A DNA stretch of 64,000 nt from Tribonema minus (Eukaryota > Sar > Xanthophyceae > Tribonematales > Tribonemataceae). Below are positions 1-13,000 of this stretch, in pieces. Made by a program: the position numbers and the translations under genes. The number at the start of each line of letters is the position of its first letter. The stretch's first letter is position 1. Location of the stretch: assembly GCA_017506865.1 (NCBI GenBank), contig JAFCMP010000146.1, positions 62,001 to 126,000 of the forward strand. Reading direction: 5' to 3'. The notes below the pieces were generated by a model. It saw nothing but the letters and a program-made list of their open reading frames with translations, was not told where the DNA came from and did not search any database.

Positions 1-499
1 CGGCTCACTGGCGGCAACGCTCCTGCATGCCGGTGTGCGCGGCTGGATGCGCGGCACCGCTCGCGCCGACGCCGCACCTGCGCCTGCGGGGCGATGAGCA
101 GTGCGTGACGAAGCCACACCGCGCCCGCCGCGCGGTGTCATGGGCACTGAATCAGTTTTGTGCGACCCCCCTCGTGCCCCTGCTGCCATGACCGGTCAAC
201 GCAGCCGAGGGTCGGCAAGTGACAGTGTCAATCTGCAACCCTTGCGTGCATGCGTTCAGCCTCTGTCCTCAATACCCCATACCTTTTTCCCACTGCTTGT
301 GGAAGCGGCCGACCAGCCCGGGGCCAGACCGCCAGTGGTGGCACCCCCTTTGAGCCTACCATCACCCCTCGACAACCTGCGCCTAATCTACTCCCCCCCC
401 CCCCCCCCCGCGGGGCCCAACCCACTGCAGTTTGCAGTGCACAGCACCAGGGGGTACTCACCCCCCCCCCCCCACTCCCCTCTGCCCAACCCACTGCAG

Positions 500-1036
500 T
501 TTGACGTGGACGAGCGCCAAGAGGTGACCGCCGCGGTGCAGCCCGCCGTCGCCGTGGAGCGCATCTTCGCGTACCTGCGCGCGACCCTGACGGCGCGCGT
601 CGCGTGCGGCTGCAGCGCAGGGCGCGCGCCGCCGCCGCCGCCGCCGCCCGCCGCCGCCGCCGCGTCGCCCTTCGTCAGCGCGAGCAGCGGCAGCAATGGC
701 ATCTTTGCGCACGGCGGCGGCGGCGGGGGCGCTGCAGGCGCGTCTGCTGCTCGCCCCGCAGCAGCGGCAGCGGCGGCAGCGCCCGTGTCGAGCGCTGTTG
801 GGTTTGGTGGCGAGGGCGGCGCGCTCGGCGTGCTCAAGCACGTGCGGCTGCGCAAGGGGCTGCACCTGCGGCGGCGGCGCGCGATGGCGGCTGCGGCGGC
901 GGTGGCTGCGGCGGCGGGGCGCGGGGCGGGGGGGCGCGGCGGCGGCGGCGGCAGGGGGAGGGGGGGGCTGTGGCCGCGGCTGTGGTGGCGGCGGCGCAGC
1001 AGCAGCGCGAGCGGCAGCGACGACGAAGAGGACGAT
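500..1036 (+). other. TMEM94-like exon with Ala/Gly/Arg-rich insert
   Basis: Open phase-0 exon from the acceptor at 498-499 to the GTGAGT donor at 1037. It begins FDVDERQEVTAAVQ and VERIFAYLRATLTARVA, then runs into Pro, Ala, Gly and Arg tracts and ends in an acidic SDDEEDD. The first 40 or so residues look like ordinary folded sequence; the remainder is GC-repeat low complexity that could be a disordered loop. A copy of its acceptor plus first bases lies at 424-440. Placement in TMEM94 rests on frame continuity with the next exon, not on residue identity. Confidence 0.5.
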
Positions 1037-4000
1037 GTGAGTGAGGGCGATCAGCCAGGGTTAGGGTTAGGGTTAGGTCAGGATAGGGTGAGGGTGAGGA
1101 TTAGGGTAAGGTTAAGGTGCTGCATAGCGCCGCGATGGCAGTGGCCCGGCCTCGCCAAAAGCAGATGCGGCGAGGGGGAGCATTATCTCGGTCCTGTTGC
1201 ATTACCTGTGCCTCACAGTGCTTGTGTGTATGTTGCGCTGCGCTAAGCCATTGCATCCACGGCAGCGGCAGAGCAGGCCAGGGGGCTGGCGTGAGCGTGC
1301 TTCAGCCATGATTACTCCCATCACGGAGCTTCGTTTGAAACGTGTTGAGCGCTTTTACCGCCTGCAACATACCCGCACTTGAGTGACAGTGATGGCCGCG
1401 GATAAGCAAGGGCTCATAAAGCCCACATTCTCTATACCATACACCTGGCTTCATTTTCCACCTCAACATTTAGCATTGCGTCTCGTTGCATGGCGTCCGG
1501 GCCTCGCAACTTCGTCCTGGATGAGTTCCCCCTGACATCCCATCAAAACTCAGGTTTTCTCCAGCAAGGACCCAAGTACAAGTAGCTGTGCTCGCTGTCC
1601 ATGCTTGACATCAGTTGTTTGTGGTCCCTTCTCATTGCTGCTCGCTGCTGCCACAGGAGGTGTCACTGGCCGACATGGGGATATCGCAGCACGGGCATCA
1701 GCCCGCAACCTCAGGTACATACGGTATATGTACTTCTAAGATTTGCATATGACATGTATCAACTAGGGGGCTTGCCGCTCGTGGCAGGCATGCGAGACAG
1801 GCACCCACGGTACTCCACACATATGTTGGTCCTCCCATGTGAAGATAGCCCCTTGGAGTGCATTTGCGAGTGCTGAGTGAGGGGGGCGCATTTCGCTGGC
1901 CCAGGCTGCTCCGCCGTCATGACGATCAGAAGCTGCGCTGTGGTGATGCTCAGCAACTGAACTAGCCATGAATCATTTCCTGCCGAGCAGTTCCGGTCCC
2001 ACAAAAATTGATGCGAACGATTTCCTGCCGAGCATTTCTGGTCCCACAAAAACTGTTCAAAACAAATGCAAATCTAGGTATGGTATGCAGCGCACCTGCT
2101 TGGCAGAGATGGGCGGGCGGCACCACAATTAGGTTGGCCCTAACCCCGCCTAACCCAAAGCCTGACTTGCGCTCGGCGGTGACCCATGTGAAGTTGATGA
2201 AATCGACAATACCCCTACTATCCGTGTCTGCATGAAGTGCAATGCACAACTCAGCGTGTTCAAGAGCGTGGCCCTGGCCGGCTGGTCAAAGACCCCGCTT
2301 CCCCCCTTGCTCCATGTGCTGACACGCTTTGCACGGTGCTCATGCGGCAGTTCAACGGTGTGACTGGTTGATGGTCCCCTCCTCCTGCCGCTCCTCACGC
2401 TCCTCATTGCGACTGTTGGCCACTGGATAAAGACCCCTCCCCCCCCCCTTGATGAATACCCCCCCACCCCGTGTCTTGCTCCTCATTGCCCTATGACAGA
2501 GAGCACCGTCAGCCGGTGGGCGGTGAGGGCGTGGGGCGGCCAACCGCTGCTGACTGCATAAAGACCACCCCCCCCCCCCCCCTTTCTCTGAATAAAGACC
2601 CCCCCCCCTGCTCCCCCCCCCCCCTTGATAAATACCCCCCCCCCCCCCCCCCCGTGTCTCGCTCCTCATCGCCCCTATGACAGAGAGCACCGTCAGCCGG
2701 TGGGCGGGGTGGGCGTGGGGCGGGCGGCCGCTGCTGCCCGTGCCGCTGCTGCGCAGCCGCCTGCTGGAACGGCTCGGCGCCGTGTCGATGCTCTGCATGC
2801 TCGACGAGGACACGGTGTGCGAGCCGCACGCCGCCGTCGAGGAGCTGTTTGTGCTCGACGCCAAGGTGCGCGTCCGCCGAATGTACCGCGAGCGTGCGTT
2901 TTTATGTATGCTGTCGTGTGGTGGTGGCAGGAGGGCGCTGTCTGCACAGCGCTGTGAGATGGTTGCACTGGTGAGATGCTTAAGCTCCTACCGGCAGGAA
3001 GTATATACCGTGTGTCACACGATGTGTGTACCTCAAAGTATATACTTCAAAGTACAAGTTTGTTTCCTGTGTTTTTGGCAGGTGGGCGATGTCCGTACGG
3101 CGCTGTGAGAAGATTGCCCTGATACGCGAGCCGCGGCGGCACTCGTGCACGCGTCGACATGTTTCACATATGCTCTGCAGGCGTGGTTTGGGGAGGGAAG
3201 GGGAAGGGGGGGGACAAGACGCCACGGTCCAGAGTGTGTCACCTGCTGCATGTCATCGCAGGATCAAGTCCATCTGACAGTCTGGTGGCGGAGGGCGATT
3301 GACTCTGTCTCCGCCACGCAGTCTGCTCCCGCTGGCGGTGTAATGGGGGGATCAGGCATAGGATGGGTGCTTTTTGCAAGCCCCCGGGGAAGCTGGCATC
3401 GTGCAAACTGTGGAATCATGGCGCACTCCAAGACAGCGCTCAACCTGCACACGTTCAGGCGTCTGAGGCCCCGCATCGCACCACACTTGGGCACACGCAC
3501 TCGCGTCGCTCGAGCATTGCTGGGGTCGTCGGGGGGTGATCCACGCCAGCGTACCTGTAATTATGTGCTCCCATTACTCGAGCGCGCCACCACAAATGTG
3601 AATCATGTGCGCTGCGTCGCTGGTGCGCACACTCGGCAACATGCCGAGGTATGATGCAATCATGGTGGTGTTTCCAGGTGGGGGTTGCACGGTAACAGTG
3701 CGCAACCGCTCAACGCCCACGTTGGCGTCACGCGCTGTGCAGCATCCCCGGCAGTCGGGGGCAAAACATAATGTCCTTTGCTTATATATATTTATATACA
3801 CATGTGTTGTCATTGCTTTGGTACGCACATGCAACGTTGTCACGCGTACTTCCCCAAGCGCCACGCCAACCGCGTCGCGCAAATGCCGCCTTCGCCGTAC
3901 CCGCCGCCAGCAGCTGAGCAATGATGCCTCTGCGGTGACGCTCCGCAGGACGAGGGTGGCACGGGGACAGTGCTCGACCTGCACACGCTCGCGTCTGAGA

Positions 4001-7000
4001 CGGGCGTCCACTTTGAGGACACGCAGTGGTGGACGCATCTGTCCACGCTCAAGCCCATTGGTCTCACGTGCCTGCTGGCGGAGGCCCGAGGCGCTGAGGC
4101 GAGTCTCGTCACGCGGTTCTTTGACTTGAAGTTGTACATCTGAGACTTATCTGTCCACGCTCAAGCCCATCGGTCTCACGTGCCTGCTGGCGGAGGCCGG
4201 GGCGCTGAGGTGGGTCTCCTGCCCGTGACGGAGTAATTTTCAAATCGACGTACTTTTCATGTTGAAGTAATTTCCATATTGAGGTTCTTTATCTGGGACG
4301 CACCTGTCCGCGCTCCAGCCCATTGGTCTCACGTGCCTGCCGTTAAGGCCCGAGGCGCTGCGGTGAGTCTCTTCAAGTGATTCTCCAACCTGAAGTTCTA
4401 CATCTATGACGCACCTGTCCACGCTCAAGCCCATTGGTCTCACGTGCCTGCTGGCGGAGGCCCGAGGCGCTGAGGTGAGTGATTGCATGTTTCTTCACTT
4501 TGAAGTTATACGTCTGGGACGCACCTGTCGACGCTTAAGCCCATTGGTCTCACGTGCCTGCTGGCGCAGGCCCGAGGCGCTGAGGTGAGTCTATTCAAGT
4601 GATTCTTCAACTTGAAGTTATACATTTGGGATGCACCTGACCACGCAAGCCCACTGGGCTCACGCGCCTGCTGGCGGAGGCCCAGGGCGCTGAGATGGGT
4701 CTCCTGCCTGTAATTTGAATGCTGCTCCAACTTGAAAATCCACATCTGCGAGTATGTGTAAATGTTCGAGCCCATTGGTCTCACGGCGGAGGCCCGAGGC
4801 GCTGAGGTGGGTCTCTTGCCGGTGATTGAATTATTCTTCAACTTCTTGAAGTTCTACATCTGTGACGCACCTGTCCACGCTCATGCCCATTGGACTGACG
4901 TGCCTGCTGGCAGAGGCTCGAGGCGCTGAGGTGGGTTTCTTGCCTATGATTTGAGTGCTGCTTCAACTTGAAGTCATACATCTGGGACGTGCCTGTCGAC
5001 GCTCGTGCAAGTTCTGTCACGTGCCTGCTGGCGGATGCCCAAGGCGCGCTGATGTGGGCATCCGAGTGATTCTTCAACCTGAAGTTATACATCTGGACGT
5101 TTGTGTCAATGCGTGCGCCGATTTTCGTACAAGGCCTGCTGGCGGATGCCCGAGGCGCGCGCTGAGGTGGGTGATTTGGCCTGTGCTCATCAAACAATTG
5201 TTCAATTTGAAGTTACACATTTAGGACGCACCTGTCGACGCTCGAGACCAGCGGCCTTGCACGCCTGCTGGTGGAGGCCTCAGCGCTGTGCTACAATCTG
5301 GATGCTCAGCCGTTGTGAAGTTGAAGTTTTGCAGCAGGCGAGCCCACCGACCTCACATGGTGGCAGAGGCCCAGGCTTTGACGTACGACTATGTGCTTGG
5401 CCCCAAGAGAACTGACAAAGGTGTAGCTCAAGGTGGAGTGTCCCTGTCAAAACTTGCAATTCGCTCTTTTTAACATCTGTTACGCGCTCGCGGCTCGTGT
5501 CGTACCGCAATACTTACATGAAGGAGCACTGGCTTGTCGAAAGCGCAAAGCTCCGCCCTGCTGCCCTGCTCACATGAGGTGGCACCTCTCGGTCCCACCT
5601 GGGGTACGCTGTTCTGTGATACAGGTGAGCAGCAGGCAGGGTGGCGATCCCAAAAGTCGTCAGATGCGGATGTAGAAGTATGCAACTGCCAATCAGCGTG
5701 TTTCACCTGGCAACGCTGCTCTGCGCCGCAGGTGAGCGGCAGGCAGGGCAGCAAGGTGGCGCCCCCGAGCCTCGTTGGATGCGGATGTCCGCAACTGCCA
5801 ATCAGCGAAACGCATACCGCTTAACCAAAGGAGTAGCACAGCAAGTTGACCGAAACGTGCACCGAAACCGGCACTTGTTTCAAGCGACACCGCTGTTCTT
5901 CTGCGCCGCAGGTGAGCGGAAGGCAGGGCAGCAAGGTGGCACTCCCGAGCCTTGTCGGCGCCAGGGGCGGCGCCTACAGCCGTGTGGACGACGCAAGTCA
6001 CCCCCACCCCGCGCACCTCAAGCACAGGAGGGGGCCCGACGTCGCTCTGCTGGAGCATGTGAGCCTGCGCTTTGTCGTTCGTGCTTTGCACTTTTTCACT
6101 GAGTGAGAAGTAATACACCGGTGTTGAAGCATGTGGTGGTATGCGCGATGGAGCTGTATAGCACCTCAAGCATAGGACGGGGCTCGATGTCGCTCTGCTG
6201 GAGCATGTGAGCCTGCGCTCTGCGTTTCTCACTTTGCGCTTTGCAATGTGTGAGAAGTACTGCATTGGTGTTGAAGTATGAGCGGTATGCGTTCTGCGGC
6301 CACTGCGGTTTGGAAGGGGTCGTGTAAGTGGTTCGAAGTTTTGGTGTTGGCGCATGCAAGGCTGTTTTGACTAGAGCATGCAACGCTGTGCCAGTTTCCT
6401 TGCCCTTTGACACAAGCTGTGTACTTCAGAGGTGTCAGTTAAATGCGCCGTTTATGGCCTGATAAGGAAATCCATGCTGGCGTTTTCGGAATGCTATTGA
6501 AAAGCTCAGATCGATGCTTTCGAGAGTGATGAACTCACTGACATCAAGTGCGTGTGCCTCTCCCTTGGCCGCACGTGCATCGAACAGGTTCGCCACACCA
6601 TGCCCATGGAGCATCTGCTCGACCTCTCGCGCGAGATTGGCTTTGGCGAGGCGGACCAGGTGAGTCACAATGTGAAGTTGAATATACCTGTTTGAAGTTG
6701 AAGTTGAAGAGGTGTGGAAGTTGCGCAGTGGCGCAGCGAGCTCACATCGTTCGATCTCATTCACTGCAATCTTTTCGGTACAATCGGGAGACGTCACGCT
6801 GCAAACCATATGTTGAAGAATGCTTGTACTGTATGTAGCACTTCACGATGGTCACCTGTATGCGCTTTGGCGTGCCGTTGCGCGATGTTTGCGATGGCTG
6901 CTGAAGCGCACAATTATCATGGCGTGACGATGGCGCGTGATGATTCACGGTGGTGATGCTCAGTGCAGTTGCGCAGAGGGCTTTCCTTGCGCTTCACGCA

Positions 7001-10000
7001 CTGTTCATACCCCATGATGACCATTACCGTTGTACATCCTTGCGATGCGCCAGCTGTTCAACGAGTGCGGCGGCTGTTGCTGCTCATGATGATCACGAAG
7101 TTGCGCACTTTGTCGACAGCAGGTTTCGTTGGTGGCTGCTTGTACCCGCCTGCTGCGCTATCACGCATCACACCAGTGTAGCAGACGCCCTACTCTGAAA
7201 CCTAACCTGGGATCCAGCCCTAGCAGTGAACCTCACTAAAATCACACCATGCATTCTGGTGAGCAGATGGTGTTTCGAGAGCGGAGACGCATCCACGTCA
7301 TCAACCCGAAGCTGGCGGCGAGCAGGGTCACGGAGAATGCCCACGCACAAGGCAAGTGCACTTAGTATGTGGTTGTATTGATTCCCCCGTTCCTTCCCAT
7401 GCGAAGCCTTGATCCGCTCCCATGCGCACAGTGATCACCTGCATGCGGCACCCAATGGTCCGTGCACACAAGCGCGTCTTCGAACATGCCTGCGAATAAC
7501 TACAAGCGCCGGTCATGACACTCATTCGAAGCTGAAAGCGCAGCAAACCGGTTCCACTCTGCGGTGGCGCAGATCACCCTCCGGCGCAGGGCTGCGGCTC
7601 CAGCGCTTGCTGTGCGTCGGATGCGCGGCAACAGCGCCGCCATAGCGCTGTCGTTCATGACGCCGGTTTGCTGCTACAAGTCAGATCGCACCCCTGCGCG
7701 GTTTCACGCGCTCACGGGTTGGAGAGACGATTGCGGCGCGGCACAGCTCAGCCGCACGCCAAAGGCAGCTGATCAGGCAGCCGCGCCAGTACCTGCACTG
7801 TACGGTGCGAGCACCACTTCATCCTGCCCTTGAGAGGGGTGGGGGGTCATTGAACTCAACATTTGCTCCCCGCGCCTACTTGAGATCACACCGCGCACGG
7901 ACTCACGTGCACAGTAAGGAGGCTCGGCGATACGGCACGATAAAGCTGCATGTTCAGGACGCCGTGTTTGAGGCCACGGGCACATTGCACGGTGCAGCGG
8001 CTCAGCATAGCTCATGGTGTCCTACTCTTGACAGGGGCGCTCACTGAACCGTACGGCTGCTTCCTGCACGCAACACGCACTTCGAAGTGTGAGATTGCGC
8101 ACGTGCACAGTTTTGCAGGGCACGAGGAGACGCGGCGGCGCGGCACGATACAGCCGCACGTCAAGGGCGTCGTGGTGGTGGACCGGCGCACACGCGCGCT
8201 GCAGCTGCTCAGCGTATTTCATACTTCAGTACGCATTTCCTCGGGAAGACAGGGGCTCACTACACTCTGCAGCTGCTTCCTTTTAATAAGGCTGATGGGC
8301 CCTGCACGGTGTCCCGTGCAGGACACGAAGAGACGCGGCGTCGCGGCACGATACAGCCGCACGTCAAGAGCGTCATGGTGGAGGACCGCCGCACGCACGC
8401 GCTGCAGCTGCTCAACGTATAGCATAACAACACTCTTACAGCTGCTTGATCGCGTCTGTGCGCGGCTTCCTCACACGCGCAGGGCACGAGGAGACGCGGC
8501 GGCGCGGTACGATCCAGCCGCACGTCAAGGGCATCATGGTGGAGGACCGGCGCACGCGCGCGCTGCAGCTGCTTCCTTGCTTGATTGCGTCGCGGTTTTT
8601 GCCCACATGCGCAGGGCACGAAGAGACGCGGCGGCACGGCACCATTCAGCCGCACGTCAAGGGCGTCGTGGTGGAGGACCGGCGCACGCGCGCGCTGCAG
8701 TGCTCAGCTTATACTTCTATCATTCAACGCTCTTACAGCTACTTCCTTTCGATGAGGCTGATGTAGCGCTCTGCTTGGTGTCTCGTGCAGGGCACGAGGA
8801 GACGCGGCGGCGCGGCACGATTCAGCCTCACGTCAAGGGCGTGGTGGTGGAGGACCGGCGCACGCGCGCGCTGCAGCTGCTGAGCGTCGGCAACCCGTCG
8901 CTGCTGCTGACCATGTGCGCCGACTACTGGGACGGCAGCACGATATCGGCAATCCCCGCGGCGCTCAAGAGTGCGATCCTCGACATGTACCAGCAGTGGA
9001 GCCTGGTGCGCGACTGTTCATTTCATTGTTGAAGTACTTCAAGCGCTTCGGTATGGTTGTGGCAGAGATGAGCGGTGACGCAGTGCGTCGTGGTCAAGAG
9101 CGTGATCCTCGACATGTACCAGCAGTGGAGCCTGGTGAGCGCTGAGGAGCAATTATTCATGAATGAATTCATTTCATTTCAGTGTTGAAGTTCTTAATGC
9201 TTCAAGCGATATCGGCCATCCCCGCGGCGCTCAAGAGCGCAATCCTCGGCATGTACCAGCAGTGGAGCCTGGTGCGCGACTGTTCATTTCATCGTTGAAG
9301 TACTTCAAGCGCTTCGGCATGGTTGTGGCAGAGATGAGCGCTGACGCAGTGCGTTGTGGTCAAGAGCGCGATCCTCGACATGTACCAGTAGTGGAGCCTG
9401 GTGAGCGCGCAGGACCGACTATTCATGAAATGCATTTCAATTCACTTCATTGTTGAAGCTCTTGATGCTTCAGCACTTCAGTGTGGTTGTGGCAGTCTGA
9501 GAGATGAGCGCTGACGCAGTGCGTTGTGGTCAAGAGCGCGATCCTCAACATGTACCTGCAGTGGAGCCTGGCGAGCGCCGATGAGAGGCTGCTTGTTGTG
9601 TGTATCATTGATGTCCTGACTGCTTCAAGCGCTTTGGTATAGAAGTAGGTCAGAGACGTGAGCCGACGCAGTGCGTTGTTGTTGAGAGCGATATTTTTGG
9701 CGTGTGCCAGCAGTGGAGCCTGGTGAGCGCGGAGGAGCGACTGCTCATTTCATTGTTGAAGTACTGCATACTTCAAGTGCTGAATACGTCGAGCGCTGAA
9801 TACTTGAAGCACCGACTACCTCAAGCGCTGAATACTTCAAGCGCTTCAGTGCGGTTGTCGCAGAGACGAGCGTTGCTGCAGTGCATTGTTGTCGAGAGCG
9901 CCATCGTTGGCGTGTGTGAGCAGCGGAACCTGGTGAGCGCGGAGGAGCGACTGTGTGTGTACCGTTCAAGTACTGAAAGTAATAATTCTTCGGGTGCTGC

Positions 10001-13000
10001 AGCCTCTGCCAACAGCGTACCAAGTCTGTAATGTTCAAGTATGGCGATCTTCAAGTGTTGCAGGCTGGTGAATCAGAGCCATGTGTTAGTTTGGTGCTTG
10101 GTTGTGCGTTGGGCAAACGTACGTCCATTCGCACGGCCTCCGGAACACACATCATCTCGTCATGGTCAAGAAAGAAATTCCGCACAAAAGCACATGTATG
10201 ACTGCTGTTGCTTGACAATAGTTTGTACTTCAACTGACAATTGTCTTCACATTTTCCTTTCTTAGTTTTGGGGAAAACACACTATTGCCTATTTCCGACG
10301 CTGGACATTTGATAATGTGTCAGTTGCCTATCTCAACTGATCGGATCACCGTCCTCCCCCCCCCCCCCCCCCCCCCTCCCCTGCTGCATCTGTAATCCCG
10401 TGTAGGAGGACCTCGACGTGGTGGCGTTTGCCTACAGCCCCGTGTCGTACACGGTGCAGCCCTTCCTGTCGACGGTCTCGCGGCACCCCAACTACCTAGT
10501 CTACCCCTCGCACGGCCGCGCCAGGTGTGCACAGATGAAGTTGAAGCTGAATTTGATGTGAACTTCTTGCACAGGGGACCATTGAAAGCGCATTGGTGTG
10601 CGGTGCGGCAGTCACGCAGTTGAAGTTGAATTCGATGTGACGTTCATGCAGAGGGGCCTTGAATTCACTGGGATTTGCTGATGCTGCACAGGGGCCTGGG
10701 ATGGCGCAGTCGTGCAGTCGCCGTGCAGCAGAAAATGCAACCTTGTGGCGCAGGGGCCTGGGCTGCTTCACGCGTTGATTGGGACAAGAGGGCGACAGGC
10801 CATAGCACACAGTTGGTGCGTGCGGTTTCACAAGTCACCGCCGCGTGCCACGGCCAGGATGGCAATGTTGGCTCCATGTGCATTGAGAGTTACTGTGGCA
10901 ATCAGGCCGCGACGCAGTCAAGCGCGCTGCGGGGAGTGTGTGCGTTCAAGCGTGTGTGTTAACGCCTTACTGCTCCTATAATAATCAATCATCACCTTGC
11001 AGTTGAAGAAATGCACACAAGGAAGGCTTCAGTTCTTCCCTGTGGCGACTCGACGACTGAGCACTGCCCCACGGAAGTCAGCGATGTACTTCTACATGGT
11101 TTCCTCAGCAAGGAAGTATTGCTGGGATGGCGACAGCCAAAGCAAATGTAGCAGTGCGCAGCAAGCAGCGCACCTCCACGTCCCTTGTCGCACACGTTTA
11201 TGTCCACGGGCGTCGTCACCACACCATCAGCTCACATACAGTCCTCTTGGTGTCATTATGTTGTCTTATCTGGTGGTCCGCAGCAACCCTAACCCTAACC
11301 CTAAGGTCCGCAGCACGGTGAAGACGAGCTTCATGACACCTTCGGATTGCTGTGACAGGTCTCGGGGATCGCGCTGCGGCTGCCGTGCTCCGGTGGTGTC
11401 TACAGTCATCCTGGCCTCACCCCCCCCCCCCCCCCCCCTTCCCCCCTTCCCCCCCTTCCAAGCTCCTCCGCCATCTCTGTCTTGCGCCCAAGTACACAAG
11501 CACAGGCCATCCCCATACCCAATCCCCCACAGCAATATAACCAAAACGTCATGCCATGCGAAAATCTGAAACCGATTCTGCCCGCTCCGCCGCGCGCTGC
11601 ACCCCCACACCTCTGTGCGCGAGCAGGACCAAGTCGAATCCTGTTTCGGGCTCCAACATGAGCGCGTCGACGCACCGCAAGCGCCTGCCACACGCCGCCG
11701 CGTCGCACGCGTCCGCGCTGAGCAACAGCCACGGCCACGGCAGCCACGGCAACAACCACGGCGGCAGCCACCACAGCCACCGCCACCATCAGGTGGGAGC
11801 GCCGCGATCGATCTGCCGCGGCGCGCTCAAGTGTTTTGCGCCAAATATCAAGACAAACAAGTAAACAAGACTTACTCATGTAGACCAAATCCTGCAGTAC
11901 GTATCCTTTTTCTCTTTTTATTAAGTGCCTGGCATTGTTGTTGCCTCGTGGAGTAGCGCGCCTCAGCGCTCAGGGCGCGCGCTGGCAGCTAGGGCTAGGG
12001 TTGAATTGGCACGCTCAGCCAGGGGGCGGGGTCAAAGGTCCATGGGGTCTGATCGCAGGGCTTCTCGTTGAGCCGTGGACACGCCTGTGCCCTGGTGCGT
12101 CCAGGGTGTGCCGTCAACTCGCGCTCAGGGTCGCCGTGTAATTTGGCGTCGAAATTGCTGCAGGGGAAGCGGAACGTTGATTTGACCGCACACGCATCGG
12201 TGACACGCATCTGCGCAGCATGCATCGCCTGGTACGGGCAGCTACAACACTGGCCGCAGCAGCTACACCGGCGGCAATCGTCGAGCTTCGCTGATTGCGT
12301 TGTTTTTACAATCTTTCAATTTCATTGTTTGAAATCCTTGCTTTTGAACAATACCTACAAGCAGGCAAATGCATACATGTAAATCTAGTTATGATGCTAT
12401 GCGCTTCTGCGCACGTGCGCGCGCACACCCGGAAGCTGTTTCGGGTGCCAGCGGTGGCCTGCAGGGCGCCGCTAGTAAGGAGAGTGGCCCTACGCGTTCA
12501 GTGCCTGCGAGCCAGGCTGCAGTCACTATCAAGACCATTGCAGTATGGAATTCAGCACTGTTTAACTGCTGATGCAGTCCTGCTTGCGGTTTGCGTTGCG
12601 TCAGTGTATGCTGCGAAACCGCCGTCTCAACTGCAACGCCCACTGCGCCTGCACTGCGAGCCGCAATCAGAGTGAAAGTTTATGCCAGGCGTCATCATGT
12701 CTTAGAGTTAGCTAGGGTTAGGAGGGTTACATGTGTGATGCGAATACTCTTGACCTGGAACACCAATGCTGCCGCAAAGTTCACAAACTGCCCCCCTTGC
12801 TAATTTTGGCTCTTTGCCCACCATCTTTGCCGGTGTCGTTAATGCAGAATGGGGACATCCCCTCAGGCAGCCAGCACAGCCACCACCACCAGGTACAAGT
12901 CCAAGTTCATCAAAGTATGGCAGCAAAGTGCATAGTGCATTTGTTCTTCAGAATATACGCCAGTGTTCCCTCCGGGTTCGCAGCTTCTTTGCCAATATTT

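Larger units (their letters stand above)
5912..10524 (+). other. TMEM94-like nucleotide-binding-domain-like exons
   Basis: Five exons: 5912-6058 (weakly conserved, His/Arg-rich), 6549-6659 (EHLLDLSREIGFGEADQ, matching the LARLIGFTPGAKE helix), 7267-7351 (VFRERRRIHVINPKLAASR), 8791-9005 (ETRRRGTIQPHVK through NPSLLLTMCADYWDG and ILDMYQQWSL, matching the ACTDFWDG and VLDFYQRACL region), and 10406-10524 (EDLDVVAFAYSPVSY). The 7267-7351 exon ends CAAG before GCAAGT, a GC-AG donor; the phase-1 junction to 8791 works only with that donor. These exons correspond to the cytosolic nucleotide-binding-like region of the family. Confidence 0.75.

Noticed and set aside
101-1246. A 381-codon open frame rich in Pro, Ala, Gly and Arg
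   Set aside because: Only 500-1036 has acceptor, donor and phase support; the rest is open because GC-rich repeats contain few stops.
7950-9032. A 360-codon open frame that looks like an intact gene
   Set aside because: It reads through the acceptor-copy array and its introns; only 8791-9005 fits the TMEM94-like exon phases.
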